Positions 45,857-56,156 of a stretch of DNA of 64,000 nucleotides are shown one piece after another. Location of the stretch: assembly GCA_947650285.1 (NCBI GenBank), contig CANTFL010001264.1, forward strand, positions 1 to 64,000. Reading direction: 5' to 3'. The stretch's first letter is position 1. Every line of letters starts with the position of its first letter. The stretch is from Hyaloperonospora brassicae (lineage: Eukaryota; Oomycota; Peronosporomycetes; Peronosporales; Peronosporaceae). Made by a program: the position numbers and the translations under genes. The notes below the pieces were generated by a model. The model was not told the DNA's origin. It saw nothing but the letters and a program-made list of their open reading frames with translations, and ran no database searches.

Positions 45857-46647
45857 TCCGACATTAAACATTCAATACAACCTCTGCTTCAGCATCAGCT
45901 CGTTCCTTCTGTTTATCTTGTCTATAATCTAGTGCGCCACGCATATGTCGTAAGAAATTCAATCGTGTTGCGAAAAACTCGCTTACCTGTTTGTTAACAG
46001 CAGCAAAGCTGATATCATCAAGCCGATCGGCCATCTTTCTCCCACCAAGACCTGTAATACGCAGTGGTAGCGTTAACGGAACGCGAGTGTGTGTGAGATC
46101 ATTCACAGAAAACAGAATTAAGCATGAACCGCATCATTCAACGCAAACACTTCGACAGGGAGCATCGAACTCCAACGTTTTGATGTATTAGCGCAAACAC
46201 TGCGTAAAATGTCATTGATAACGCGATCATTATATCGGTGTGACCATCGGTCTGCGGACGATCCGCTTTAGTAATGTACAATCGTGTGCCGAGCACCTTG
46301 AATACGGGCTTCCAAAACTTCCCGGTGAAGCGGGGGTCTCGATCAGCGACAATTGCCACAGTCAAACTGTGTTGTCGAAACACTCGATCGATGAACAGCG
46401 TTGCTGTACCCTCACCATCAATGTTATCTGGCACATCCACCAAGTGAGCCAAATTGCTCAAACAGTCAACAAAGACCACAGTATCCGTATTTCCATGAGT
46501 AGTTTTTGGTAAACCGAACATGAAGTCCATGCTGATGGACTCCCAACACTCTGAGGGTATGGGTAGGCTAGCTAGCGGCTCAGACGCATGAGGTGAGGGT
46601 TTCATCCTCAGACACGTTTCACATGTACGCACATATGTGCTAATCAA
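45857..46647 (-). pseudogene. Element A integrase
   Basis: The minus frame 46138-46647 has CETCLRMKPSP (end of the zinc finger), SMDFMFGLPKTTHGNTDTVVFVDCLSNLAHL and VADRDPRFTGKF (core Asp). After DRPQTDG the expected Glu helix is lost. The C-terminal part continues at 45864-46106 (LTHTRVPLTLPLR ... DRQDKQKERAD pattern). It is cut at 45857 by B1. Confidence 0.8.
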
Positions 46648-46873
46648 TTTGTAGAGTTTGTGCCACCAATAACATTAGCTAACAGAGATACAGGTCTTTC
46701 ACGACCGATATCACCGCTCACCGCAGCAGCATGTACCTCATAGAGGATCTGATAATTTATTTATCATCGTGAAGTACAACGATACGAGGAACGTCCTCAA
46801 AGTCTATGATACAGAACAACAGGTCTTATTTGATGAAATATTGATGTAGACTCGCACTTAAACGTGCCGACAA

Positions 46874-47408
46874 TTATATGTCTGAGACCTTAAACGCCTC
46901 GCTCCCTAGAGCACGTAGCAGAGCTACACATTGCTCTTCTTTGGCATATGCCGTACGGATTAGTTCAGCGACCGACGAAGACAGAGTAGTAACATGAGCA
47001 AGCTCATAGTCAGGCCGGCGTGACAACGTATCAGTCAAATCATATCGCTTGCCCGGCATAAACTTTACCTCGAAGTTGTACTCGACAAAGAATCACAGCC
47101 AACGGAGCTATTCTCGGAGAGTGATGTGGCGACTGGGTGGCATTGCGCAATGACGAATGATCGGTATAGATCACAAACGGCTTGGAGCCAAGCAGATTGA
47201 CTCTGAATTTGACAAGATCATATTTCATTACAAGTAGCTCTTTGTCATGAACAGGATAGTTCTTTTCTGCAGCGTTCAGCTGTAGGAACTCAAACGCAAT
47301 GAAGCTCTCTCGTCCCTCAACATCTGTTTGTAACAGAGCACTGTTAATGGCGAAGTCAGATGCACTACAGATGACACTAAAAGGCCGATCAGGATCGGGC
47401 AAAGCCAA
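46874..47408 (-). pseudogene. Element A RNase H
   Basis: Minus frame with LPDPDRPFSVICSASDFAINSALLQTDVEG, NYPVHDKELLVMKYDLVKFRVNLLGSKPFVIYTDHSSLR, and, after a frameshift, PGKRYDLTDTLSRRPDYE. It has the motif order of Ty3/Gypsy RNase H but is clearly a different family from B. Confidence 0.8.
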
Positions 47409-47567
47409 GATTGGCGCATAAAACAGACTCTCTATAACTGCTCTATTAGCACAATGCTTGGTGCGAGTCTATTACCACTTTACATCCTTTTTTATAGGAT
47501 TGGATAATGGCCGAGCTATGTCTGCATAGTTCGCACTATACTTGTGTAAGTAATTGGCGAGACGTAG

Positions 47568-48551
47568 TCACTCAAGTAAGCCCGTTTGGTTCTTTGGAAC
47601 AGGCCAATCAACTATGGCTTTTACCTTAGCGGGATCCTCTTGAAGGTCTCGCTTTCCAATGAAGCACCCTAAAAAGGAAATCTCTTCTGCACCGAAAAAG
47701 CACTTAGATGCGATGGCATACAACTTATTCGTGCGCATGAACTCGACCGCCGCTCGTAAATGGTCAATGTGATTGTCCACGTACGACCGACCGTTCACAG
47801 CACTACTATGGACAAAGATGTCATCAAAGTATGCTTGTGCATAACCTCGATGAGGTCTGAACACTTGCGTTACAAGACGATTGAATGTAGCCGGGGAATT
47901 TGATAACCCCTGCGGCATTACGAGCCACTCCCAGAGCATACCGCTCGGAGGACTGGCCGCTGTTAGCGCAATATCGCTCTCTCGCATGAGCAACTAGTAA
48001 TAACCATCGACTAAGTCGAGCGCACTGTACATTGTACATCCCACCATGCTGTTCCGGAGAATGTCTTTCCTGGGGATCTGTGTCTGAACCGGGATGGTGG
48101 CAGCATCAAGCTTATTGTAATCATGAACGATACGCCACTTTCCATTAGGATTCCTGACGCAAAATGTTGGTGTGGAATGGAGAGATTTACACTCAAGAAC
48201 CACACCCGATGCCTGCTTTGCACATAAGAAGTCGTCAATGACGTCAAACTGTTCCTTTGGTAAAGTCCACTGTCGTGTTACGCAGTATTTAGTTTCAGGA
48301 ACTAAGTCAATCTCATGACGAACCCCTCTATCAGGAGGTAAGACAGACGGTGGGTCGTGAAACACCACGTCTTGAAAGTCCTTTACTAAAGGATAAAACG
48401 GATCCAGGGGATTTTTAAGGACCGCACATCCACTACGCTCACTGAACGTCCCCTTCGTGCCCTTAAGGACGGACTCGTCCAATAACGAGAATGAGTTTAG
48501 CTCAACATCGGGTCGTATGACCACTAAATCGGATAATTCTCCTGACTTCAA
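47568..48551 (-). pseudogene. Element A reverse transcriptase
   Basis: Two minus frames separated by a stop at about 47994: 47994-48551 with RHEIDLVPETKYCVTRQWTLP, STPTFCVRNPNGKWRIVHDYNKLDAATIP and SALDLVDGYY, and 47568-47993 with SGMLWEWLVMPQGLSNSPATFNRLV and AYFDDIFVHS (catalytic DD). The thumb ends in a frameshift at 47568. Confidence 0.85.
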
Positions 48552-48563
48552 GGTTTAGCTGAA

Positions 48564-49276
48564 TTAGCTATCAGACAATTGATCTAGTTCAAAGAGAGCA
48601 TCCAAGGAGGAAAGAGTCGCAAGACTAATGTTGCCATCAAGATGGACAGTTACTCCGTTGACAAGTGTATATAGTGTATTATTACTATTATCAATAGCTA
48701 ACGTTCTGAACGTTGGGCGCGTAAAAGTTGCCACCCGACACCGGGATTGGTTCTTCAAGGAAACCTTACGCCTCCTAGAGGCCAGGACAGTAGTGTCTCC
48801 GTGGTTTCTATCTACTATAGAACGCTCTTTACGAGAAATCATGTCTTGAACGACATCGAGCGGAGAGTTACGCAACTCGACCACTTCATCCAGTGAATTT
48901 ATACGTACCTCTTCACGTGCATTATGTGAACATAGCCTGACTGCTTCGGGTTTTTGCCAACAATGTCATTATCGACATTCAGTGAGATTTCATTACGGCC
49001 GCCCTTACTCGGTGGATTTTCACGTGCCACCCCACTGACATCAGAGGAATTACATAAATGTTGACCCGGCCCTAGGCCAACCATGCCATTAGCATGCAGT
49101 GATTTGTTATCACAACGAGTATCACTCAACCGTGTACGTGTCATATGACTGACAGTGAAAGAGCTACGCTCGCCATTCATGTCATGTACACTGGAGTTAT
49201 TTAACTCGGACATACCAATGTCCAGCACATTGACATCTTCCGTCAATGGCTCGCGCCAATAGTGCTTTTTTGCCAA
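48564..49276 (-). pseudogene. Element A protease-RT linker
   Basis: Two minus frames (48564-48884 and 48899-49276) lie between the DSGA protease and the RT. They contain no motif I recognise. They correspond in position to the long linker of element B. Confidence 0.5.
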
Positions 49277-49377
49277 GCGCAGGTGGGTTCATGACTCTCC
49301 AAAGCTTCGCTAGGAATAGTGCGCGTGGCGCCTAAGGTCTTAGACATCCAATCAATGCATGACTCATGGCGTATGAT

Positions 49378-49650
49378 CTAGGCCATGTCTAGGATGAGAT
49401 AGTATCTCGAATCCAAGTCAATGACAAGACAGAGTTCTGTGCTGTCAAAGTCCCACAACTTCACGCCCAAGTTCAACGAAACTTTAGGTACAGTGACGCA
49501 AATACCAGTCGATAAGTGAATGGTGATTGAATCACCCTTACGCGATTTGAGCGCTGCAGCATATTGCTGACTCCCCTCAAGGGAAAGACGTCGAGAATAA
49601 TTGCACGATGCTCCAGAATCGATTAGAATCGACCAATACTTCTCAAAGCC
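49378..49650 (-). pseudogene. Element A aspartic protease
   Basis: A minus frame that is too short to stand out by length encodes IDSGASCNYSRRLSLEG (DSGA at 49609-49620), then a strand-rich segment ending ILDMA and stop. The canonical DSGA contrasts with the DCGA/DCGT of the B elements. Confidence 0.7.
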
Positions 49651-49799
49651 TTTAACTCTGGCCTCGTAGACTTACAAGCCAGGATCATATCCACGCTCTG
49701 TGCTGGCTGGCACAGAGTTGTGTCGGTCTAAGCCCTGTTTCACTCTACCTCGTAGAGAAGTAACAGAACCCAGTTTTACCCTAGTAGAGCACCCCGCGC

Positions 49800-50009
49800 C
49801 TACCGAGTGTCGACGTTTTCCCGTGCCATACCAGGTTTCTGGTTGGGGCTAAGGTTTAGACCCATAGAAGTCGGTCGTTGCTTACGTAAACGACAAGTGG
49901 GACACAAGTGTTTAGTGCTTCCGCACATATAACAACATCTCACTTTTTTTCGTTGCTCTGCAACATGAAGCTTAGCTTCACCTTCATCTTTAGTGCTGCT
50001 GAGATCCAT
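49800..50009 (-). pseudogene. Element A gag CCHC zinc knuckle
   Basis: Minus frame with CYMCGSTKHLCPTC (C-x2-C-x4-H-x4-C) followed by a basic stretch RLRKQRP. It lies between the capsid-like frames and the protease. Confidence 0.75.
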
Positions 50010-50351
50010 CGATTTACACTAACATTAAGCAGAGGTGCTCGCAGATGTTGCCCTCGCAGATGTTGCCCTCGCAAAGCTTGGGTTGCACCCGTTCCAATTA
50101 ATCATGGCCGACTTCAAGTTGTGAACGTCATTTTAAGCGATGCTAACAGTCTCTTCAAACGTAGAAGGATGGACCCAAAAGACCTCGGTCCTGGTCACGC
50201 CAGTGCAAAGACCTTCCATGAAGACAGTCACATAGATTGTCTCAGGGAGAGGGTCGAACTGCATAGCAGCCATAAGAATTCTCAACTCTTGGACTTAGTC
50301 CGTCAACTCATTCTTACCCTGACGTGTAGATAAGAAGCGTGAGCGCACGTG

Positions 50352-50853
50352 TTAAGCCTGGTTGGGCGACGAGAAAACTCGCAAAAGATCTAGCTTGAAA
50401 TAATCCCATGTGGGAAACGCTAAGTAAACCGACGTGCTGCACGTCATCGCCCACATCCTAGCTCTCCCATCGAGCTTGGAGATGGCCAGTAAGACTCGCT
50501 GAAGCTCAAGTGATATTAATTTAGATCTCATGGCCATCTCGATCTCACGGGTCCAGAGGGTGATATTTTCCCCTCCTTCCCGGAGTAATGTTTGACATCC
50601 ACCGTAAGGGTACGAGGCTTAGCTTCTTCGTCTGGCATTTCCACAAAGCGTGTTGGCATAGCCGGCGCTACTTGGTTTTAGACATCCCTAAAAGGGCCGT
50701 TTCAGACTGCATGAAGGTCTCGACACGCGCATTGAGCACGTCGGGACCTTGCGCAGCTAGAAACTCAACATATTCTGGACCCACGGCCGCGGTCAGCTTA
50801 TCAAGCGCGACCCTTTGGGCGTCAGTGAGGGGTGTGGATTGCTCCATCCTCAC
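50352..50853 (-). pseudogene. Element A gag, capsid region
   Basis: Broken minus frames: 50668-50853 (LTDAQRVALDKLTAAVGPEYVEFLAAQGPD) and 50352-50537 (LLAISKLDGRARMWAM, typical of gag domains that precede the knuckle). The start lies 53 bp inside the LTR. Confidence 0.65.
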
Positions 50854-50905
50854 AGAGGATCACTCGTAACGAATAAGGTGCAGGTTGACTACAAGTTCTA
50901 CCAGG

Positions 50906-51391
50906 TGTTGCGAAGCTACAGAGCTCCTTAAGTCAGAGGAAGACTTAACGCTGAACGAGCAACTTTGGTTTAGAGAACCCGAATTAGAGAGTCAACAAGC
51001 TTCTAGAGCTTACGGTCCCTGTTACAGGGGACCAAACGATTCAAGAGAATCACAGAACAGAGTGCTTATGAGCAGCTATCTTCACAGGTATTGTTATCTC
51101 CTAATGACGCCTCGTGAGGCACGAGTCTTAAGTGATCAAAAGAGGAACTGTACTTTATTTCACTTATTTAAAAGGACACCTTTACACACGTACTTAATCG
51201 AAACACTAATGTTCTAATTAATACCTCTAAAAGGATCTCCTAACTCGGTGGCTGACACGCGTCAGCCTTCGACAATCAATATGGTGTTCTACTGTTATCT
51301 TTAATGGGACTCCGTCCCCTTGTGTAACTCACACGTGTTATGTAACTCACACGTGTTGTGTAAGTCTCACGTATTGTGCAACCCCGTTACA
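50906..51391 (-). mobile_element. Element A, 5' LTR
   Basis: 486 bp; on the minus strand it begins TGTAACGGGGTTGC and ends TTCGCAACA. Two bases later comes TGGTAGAACTTG (50892-50903), the primer-binding site. It matches the LTR at 9490-9982 in the same orientation. The outer flank is GTCGA followed by FSH codons. Confidence 0.88.
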
Positions 51392-51692
51392 GTCGAGGCA
51401 GAGGACGCGAAGGGGCTGACGGGTCATCGACTAGACGGGCTGCGAAGACGATAGGAAGTGGCTGCATCGATGGATGTTGGTGCACGTGGGTGGGTTGCTG
51501 GACGTCGTACCTCGTGGGCGGTGCTGTGCCTATCCAACCATCTGTCTGATGATGGGACGGGTCTATCTATCTGATGGTGAGACGGGTCGAGTGGCTCGGA
51601 TGTCCTTTCTTCCGACCTATGATTGGTCGACGCACATTGCAAGACCATCAGCCAATGGCAGGCAGGGCCTCGCGCACGAGCAGGGTCGACTC
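51392..51692 (-). pseudogene. FSH 5' fragment and promoter, outer edge of the array
   Basis: Contains the first 11-12 codons (MTRQPLRVLCL; ATG at 51427) of the gene whose remainder is at 8630-9489. The promoter follows, with one copy of the 56-bp motif (51460-51515) and the ATTGG/CCAAT pair. Similarity to array units stops at about 51692, after which the sequence is unique. Confidence 0.88.
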
Positions 51693-52652
51693 CTTCCTTT
51701 ACTTGTTCTCAATTAGACGTCTTTGTTCTCTCTTGAGACGTGTGCGACATATATATGTAACGTGTGCTTCAATCGGCTAATGGACACTCGTATCGGAGAG
51801 GGGTCCAACACCCCTATTATACAGTTGATCTCGTACATACGTCGACACGAGAAAACGAGTTCTGCAGACCTGTTGCTTGCAAGTCTGGACGTGTCGTTGC
51901 TTAAAAGTGTGGTTAGCTGACGAGACAATATGGCATGTCATGTCTGTCTATCTCTCTGCAGCATCCATCGAGTCTGGCACTGCACACGATATCGTGACCA
52001 TGTCATTGTCATAATGACATCACTCGTTGTCGCAGGAACTCGAGCATGCGTCAGCTTTGCTGCGTACGGCACATGTGGGTAGTAAGAGGAAGGAAGGACA
52101 CCTGCGCATGAACAGAACACGCGGTCAGCAAGAACGACGATCGTTGACTCGATACCTCCAATGCCACGCAGATTGGGCGTCGAAATTCGCGGCCCCCTGG
52201 CAGTGGAGATGCTAAGCTATGTACCGCACCGTGGCTCATGGGTAGATAAACAGCCACCTGTTACTCTTCGTGAGCGTACGCCAACCTACGATGATCATAT
52301 TGTGGCTTCGGATGCAGCGCTAATACAGCGTCGAACTGGATAAGGTCGAGGCTTGACACGCTGTCTTCTCACAACCTACTGAACACCAGATTATGAGCGC
52401 ATCATCTCGAAGCCCACACGATATGATTCGCATCAGCGACCGGCAGCTGAAGACAACGGCTCTTCACGCTTCTTGTTACAGCTCGTCGCTGCCACTCGAC
52501 GCGACGTCTCAGTTGCAGGAATTGAGTCGTCAGCGCTCGACACCTAGCAGCTCTAGCTGACAACGCCAGAAGGAAGACGATGCTGGTCATCTGCTTCCAT
52601 GTAGACACGTGGCTTTGACCAACGCAAAGTCTGTGTGCTATGTACCAAAGCG
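51693..52652. other. No recognised gene
   Basis: Only short, overlapping frames without family motifs. It is probably intergenic sequence beyond the FSH array edge. Confidence 0.5.
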
Positions 52653-52985
52653 TCACGCGATCGCCTCGCTCTCTGTCGTGCTGATTGTACGCACGACGAA
52701 GTCAGGTGGACATGCCGACCGATTTGAAAAGCCACTGCAGCAACAGGACGTCAACGTGCAGTTGATGGTCATCAAAGAGGTCTCTCTCTCCATCAGTGCA
52801 TCTTTCGGGCCATAACTTACAGGCTCACTTGGCTCAACCACTCCATTGTACACACTGTAGAACTTGCACTGAACCGCGTCACTCTGACTCTCGACATGTT
52901 GCACTGTAGCAGGAGACAATGAGACCTCATCGAAAGAATAGTCACACGTAAATCGAAACGAGTCGCGCATTGTGTTCCAGAACAT
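52653..52985 (-). CDS. Unrecognised short ORF, possibly the 3' exon of a decayed gene
   Basis: 110 codons from the ATG at 52985 (MFWNTMRDSFRFTCDYSFDE ... VVRTISTTESEAIA). Composition looks protein-like (aromatic and hydrophobic spacing) and the frame opens a little further upstream, to a stop just beyond 53003. No domain is recognised. It may be the last exon or a remnant of a gene whose upstream part (53010-53290) is out of frame. Confidence 0.3.
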   Translation of the reverse strand: MFWNTMRDSFRFTCDYSFDEVSLSPATVQHVESQSDAVQCKFYSVYNGVVEPSEPVSYGPKDALMERETSLMTINCTLTSCCCSGFSNRSACPPDFVVRTISTTESEAIA

Positions 52986-53689
52986 ATACGCCACCGAGCG
53001 CAATGTCTCTTGTCAACAGCCGTCGACCGACTGCTGCATCTTTCACGGCAGGTGGAGCCATCCGGTCGTCGCGCGAAAGATATCCACGACGTTTCAACGC
53101 GATCCGTCCCGCCTCTGCCCAGAAGCCGGGTCCCCTCGTCTGCAGCTGCTGCTACTGCCTCTTCAGGTCGAGGTTCTACCCGCTCCACCGCACAGTTTGT
53201 CCCTTATCACGTGCAGGACACCCCACTCTCGACTCGGCCAATCAGTCGCTCGCACGACAATGAGGTGGCGCCGCTGGAACAATCACGACGCCCCGTGAGG
53301 CGGTGTCGACGTTTAGCGTCTTTCAGATTTGCACCGACCGGTCCGAAACTGCGAGCGCCGACTCGTAGACCTCGAGGTCTCTGAATTCAGCGACTCGCTA
53401 TGCACCGCCACTCGACTGACCAGTCACATAAATAGACAGATGCATTGACGCTGTTGTTGTTGTTGCTGTTGTTGCTGACCGACGTCCGAAAGACCGACCT
53501 GGTGATCCGCGACAGTTCGAGTTTACCACAAACATTCGGAGCCGCAAAAGATACCCACGCGACGTGCAAAGCTGCGTCGATGTTACCAGAGCCCAATCAG
53601 CACGAGCGACTCGTTCGCGCTGGTCGAGTCGACCACAACGCAGCAGTAGTAGTAGTCGTAGTCGTCGTCGTAGTAATAGCGCTCGAAAA

Positions 53690-53690
53690 A

Positions 53691-53738
<48 letters not shown>

Positions 53739-53739
53739 G
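53690..53739. repeat. (CAGA)n microsatellite
   Basis: A perfect tetranucleotide run of about 12 repeats, 130 bp upstream of the secreted-protein gene. The flanking 53640-53690 is also low-complexity (GTAGTCGTC repeats). Confidence 0.95.
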
Positions 53740-53867
53740 TGTTGACGCACAGTCATCATGCGCACATCGGACGTCCTGAACGACTAACTTGACACGAAGC
53801 GCTCTCGCACACGCACTTTGCCTTTTGCACCGTCACACGCGCGTCTCCTCTTAGTAGCGCTCACCAC

Positions 53868-55766
53868 ATGACTTGGCAAAGCGTAGCAGTCACCACGTTC
53901 ATCATCGTAACAGCAGCAGCAGTAGCAGACGCATTAGGGTCCACCACTGACCTTCGTCTGCATCGACCTGACCCTCTTCAGCCGCTTGTTGACCCCCGAC
54001 GTCAAACCACATCCCAATCGCCCGACGCGGTCGCAAACGTCCGGCCGCCCGTGTCGTATGCTGCGCTCGTGGACACATTGTCCGAAGCGCGAGCGCTCTT
54101 TGGCCGCAGCGCCCCATCGCCTTCGCGTATGCCGTTGTCGCCCATTGACTCGTCGGCCGACGTCGTGGTCAAAGTCACGCCCAGTGCGTCGGCCAACGCC
54201 TCTGCGCTGCTCACTGACGTCGCGTCTGGTGCGTCGTATGCATTAGCGACGCCACTCAGTGCCTCGAGCTCAGTCGTACGTACGTACCGCAATTGGGTCG
54301 GTCCTCGTCACGTGCAGGGCGACTCGGCCTGTTGGCGCGAAGCCCACGTCGTGCACGACGTGTGTCCCTCGGGCTTTCACCGCAACAACCTGACGTACAC
54401 GTGTTGGGCCGAGTGTCCGCTCGAGTTCCCCATCCCGTGCGGCTTCGAGTGCATCCGGCAGAACGACGACTGCGGCCGCGAAGTGTTTTACAAACTCGGC
54501 TCGCTCGTCAACGTCGGCCTCAATGGCATCATGGACAACTGGTTCGGCAAGTTCCGCGCCATGAGCCACGCCATCCGCACGGCCACCATGTGCGCCTGTA
54601 TGGTCCTGGGCGAAGTCCGCGCGATTTTGCGCTACGTGCGGAGCATCAAAGCTGCGGACCCACAGACGTCGCGCGAGCGACTCTTGACGCTCTTGTTCCA
54701 GTCGAATGCAGTGGTCGTTGAGCTCCCAATTACGATCAAACTCTGCATGGGCGGCACCGCGACGAGCAAGTGGTGGCTCGCCGACCGCATTCTCGCGTCG
54801 ACGCAGTACCTCTTGTCGCAGATCTTGGCCCACGGAGACTACTTGGTCACGAGCTTCGACCGGTTCAATGCCTTCCTCCGAGGAGCCAACTTTACCGTCT
54901 TGCCCGAGATGATGACGGACGGCGAGATCCAGTACCTAAAGCACGCGCTCGCGTCCAACTCGACCTGTGGCCACGACCTGCAGGGCCTCGTGGAACGCGC
55001 GTGGCTGACGATTGAGGCGCTGCGGGAAGCGCACCCGAACATCTCCAACGATGAGCTGCGCGTGCAGGTGCACAACACGGAGCTCGCGCAGACGGACATT
55101 GCGCGCGTCACGAGCAACTGCATGGAACTATTGGTGCAGCAGTCGGACGAGCGGACGGCATATGCGACGCGGGACACGCTCCGCAAGACGTTTGGCGTGA
55201 TCTTTAACGACCTCATTACCACTGGCGTGAGCAACAACGGCTCGTCCTACAAGGCCAGCGCGTACACGTACCAGTGGCTGAACCAGGGCCTCAACTTTTG
55301 GGTCTCGAGCGGCTTTGACATGAGCGGCATCTCCAGTATGATCTCCGAGTACTTCCAGTCCATCTGCGGGCCGACGCAGTTCATTGGCGAAGTCGACGAC
55401 GGTACGCATCCCGACACACTCGGGCTCAATGTGATCCAAAAAGCTTTCAAGAACACGACTTTATCGTGGACCAGGAGAGGCGACGGCCACGTTGTCCTCA
55501 CGTTCACGAGCCACGACATTGAAAACGTGACGGTCAACATCAGGTCTGGCGGCGACAAAATCGACGAAGTCAAAGTCGCGGCCGGCAAACGAGCGACGTG
55601 GCAGGCCACCGTATCGACACTCGGTGGCAAGACGCTCTATTTGGACCGATGGCGTCCAGGGTTTCTCGGTCTGCCAGGCACTGGCGGCGGCTCGTTGATG
55701 CTGTGGATACCCCATGCAGCTGAAGGAGGTCACTTGGATCTGAATGTGCAATTAAACGTGAGTTAG
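53868..55766 (+). CDS. Secreted protein of unknown function (632 aa)
   Basis: Single uninterrupted frame. Residues 1-24 form a signal peptide (short polar start, hydrophobic FIIVTAAAVADALG core). Residues 25-145 are Ser/Pro/Ala-rich. A seven-cysteine segment follows at about 155-202 (Cys155, 166, 179, 183, 191, 195, 202). The helical-looking middle (about 205-470) has further cysteines, and the strand-rich C-terminus (about 530-632) ends in LDLNVQLNVS. Several N-x-S/T sites fit an extracellular protein. No RxLR-dEER, elicitin, NLP or hydrolase motif is seen. I do not recognise the family. Promoter details are unclear. Confidence 0.85.
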   Translation: MTWQSVAVTTFIIVTAAAVADALGSTTDLRLHRPDPLQPLVDPRRQTTSQSPDAVANVRPPVSYAALVDTLSEARALFGRSAPSPSRMPLSPIDSSADVVVKVTPSASANASALLTDVASGASYALATPLSASSSVVRTYRNWVGPRHVQGDSACWREAHVVHDVCPSGFHRNNLTYTCWAECPLEFPIPCGFECIRQNDDCGREVFYKLGSLVNVGLNGIMDNWFGKFRAMSHAIRTATMCACMVLGEVRAILRYVRSIKAADPQTSRERLLTLLFQSNAVVVELPITIKLCMGGTATSKWWLADRILASTQYLLSQILAHGDYLVTSFDRFNAFLRGANFTVLPEMMTDGEIQYLKHALASNSTCGHDLQGLVERAWLTIEALREAHPNISNDELRVQVHNTELAQTDIARVTSNCMELLVQQSDERTAYATRDTLRKTFGVIFNDLITTGVSNNGSSYKASAYTYQWLNQGLNFWVSSGFDMSGISSMISEYFQSICGPTQFIGEVDDGTHPDTLGLNVIQKAFKNTTLSWTRRGDGHVVLTFTSHDIENVTVNIRSGGDKIDEVKVAAGKRATWQATVSTLGGKTLYLDRWRPGFLGLPGTGGGSLMLWIPHAAEGGHLDLNVQLNVS

Positions 55767-55789
55767 GTAGACATGTAACGTGATAGAGC

Positions 55790-56156
55790 GGTACGATACC
55801 GCATGTAAAGAAGAAGAAGAAACGTATAGATTGTCCAGTAGCGCTGAGCTGCAAAGTCGACAAACAACTGCGTGTTCGTTAGTGTTGCCAAGTGTTAGAG
55901 GCAACAAACAGGTATATGGATAAGGATGCAAGTGAGGTCATCCAAGGACACGTGCACTATCTGCGCTCATTGTTTGCCGACTGAACAGCTCAACCAGATG
56001 ACGGTATCTGTTCCAAGAAGCGCTACTACGACTTAAAAATGATTGTGATGTGTCCGACATCGCCCAAAGCCTCATGAACAGTCAACCAATTGACTGACCA
56101 CGGCAGTATCAGTGTCCACCGAGTGACTTGTGCCAAAGGCAGCAAAAGAACAAGTA
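55790..56156. other. Intergenic, no gene seen
   Basis: Separates the secreted-protein gene from the region similar to FSH promoters. No motif beyond short chance frames. Confidence 0.5.

Noticed and set aside
53445..53792. 115-codon frame with poly-Leu, poly-Val and repeated DRQT
   Set aside because: It consists of microsatellite sequence read in frame; no protein is likely.
55461..55863. Minus-strand frames over the end of the secreted-protein gene
   Set aside because: They overlap a long, better supported plus-strand frame and show no motif.
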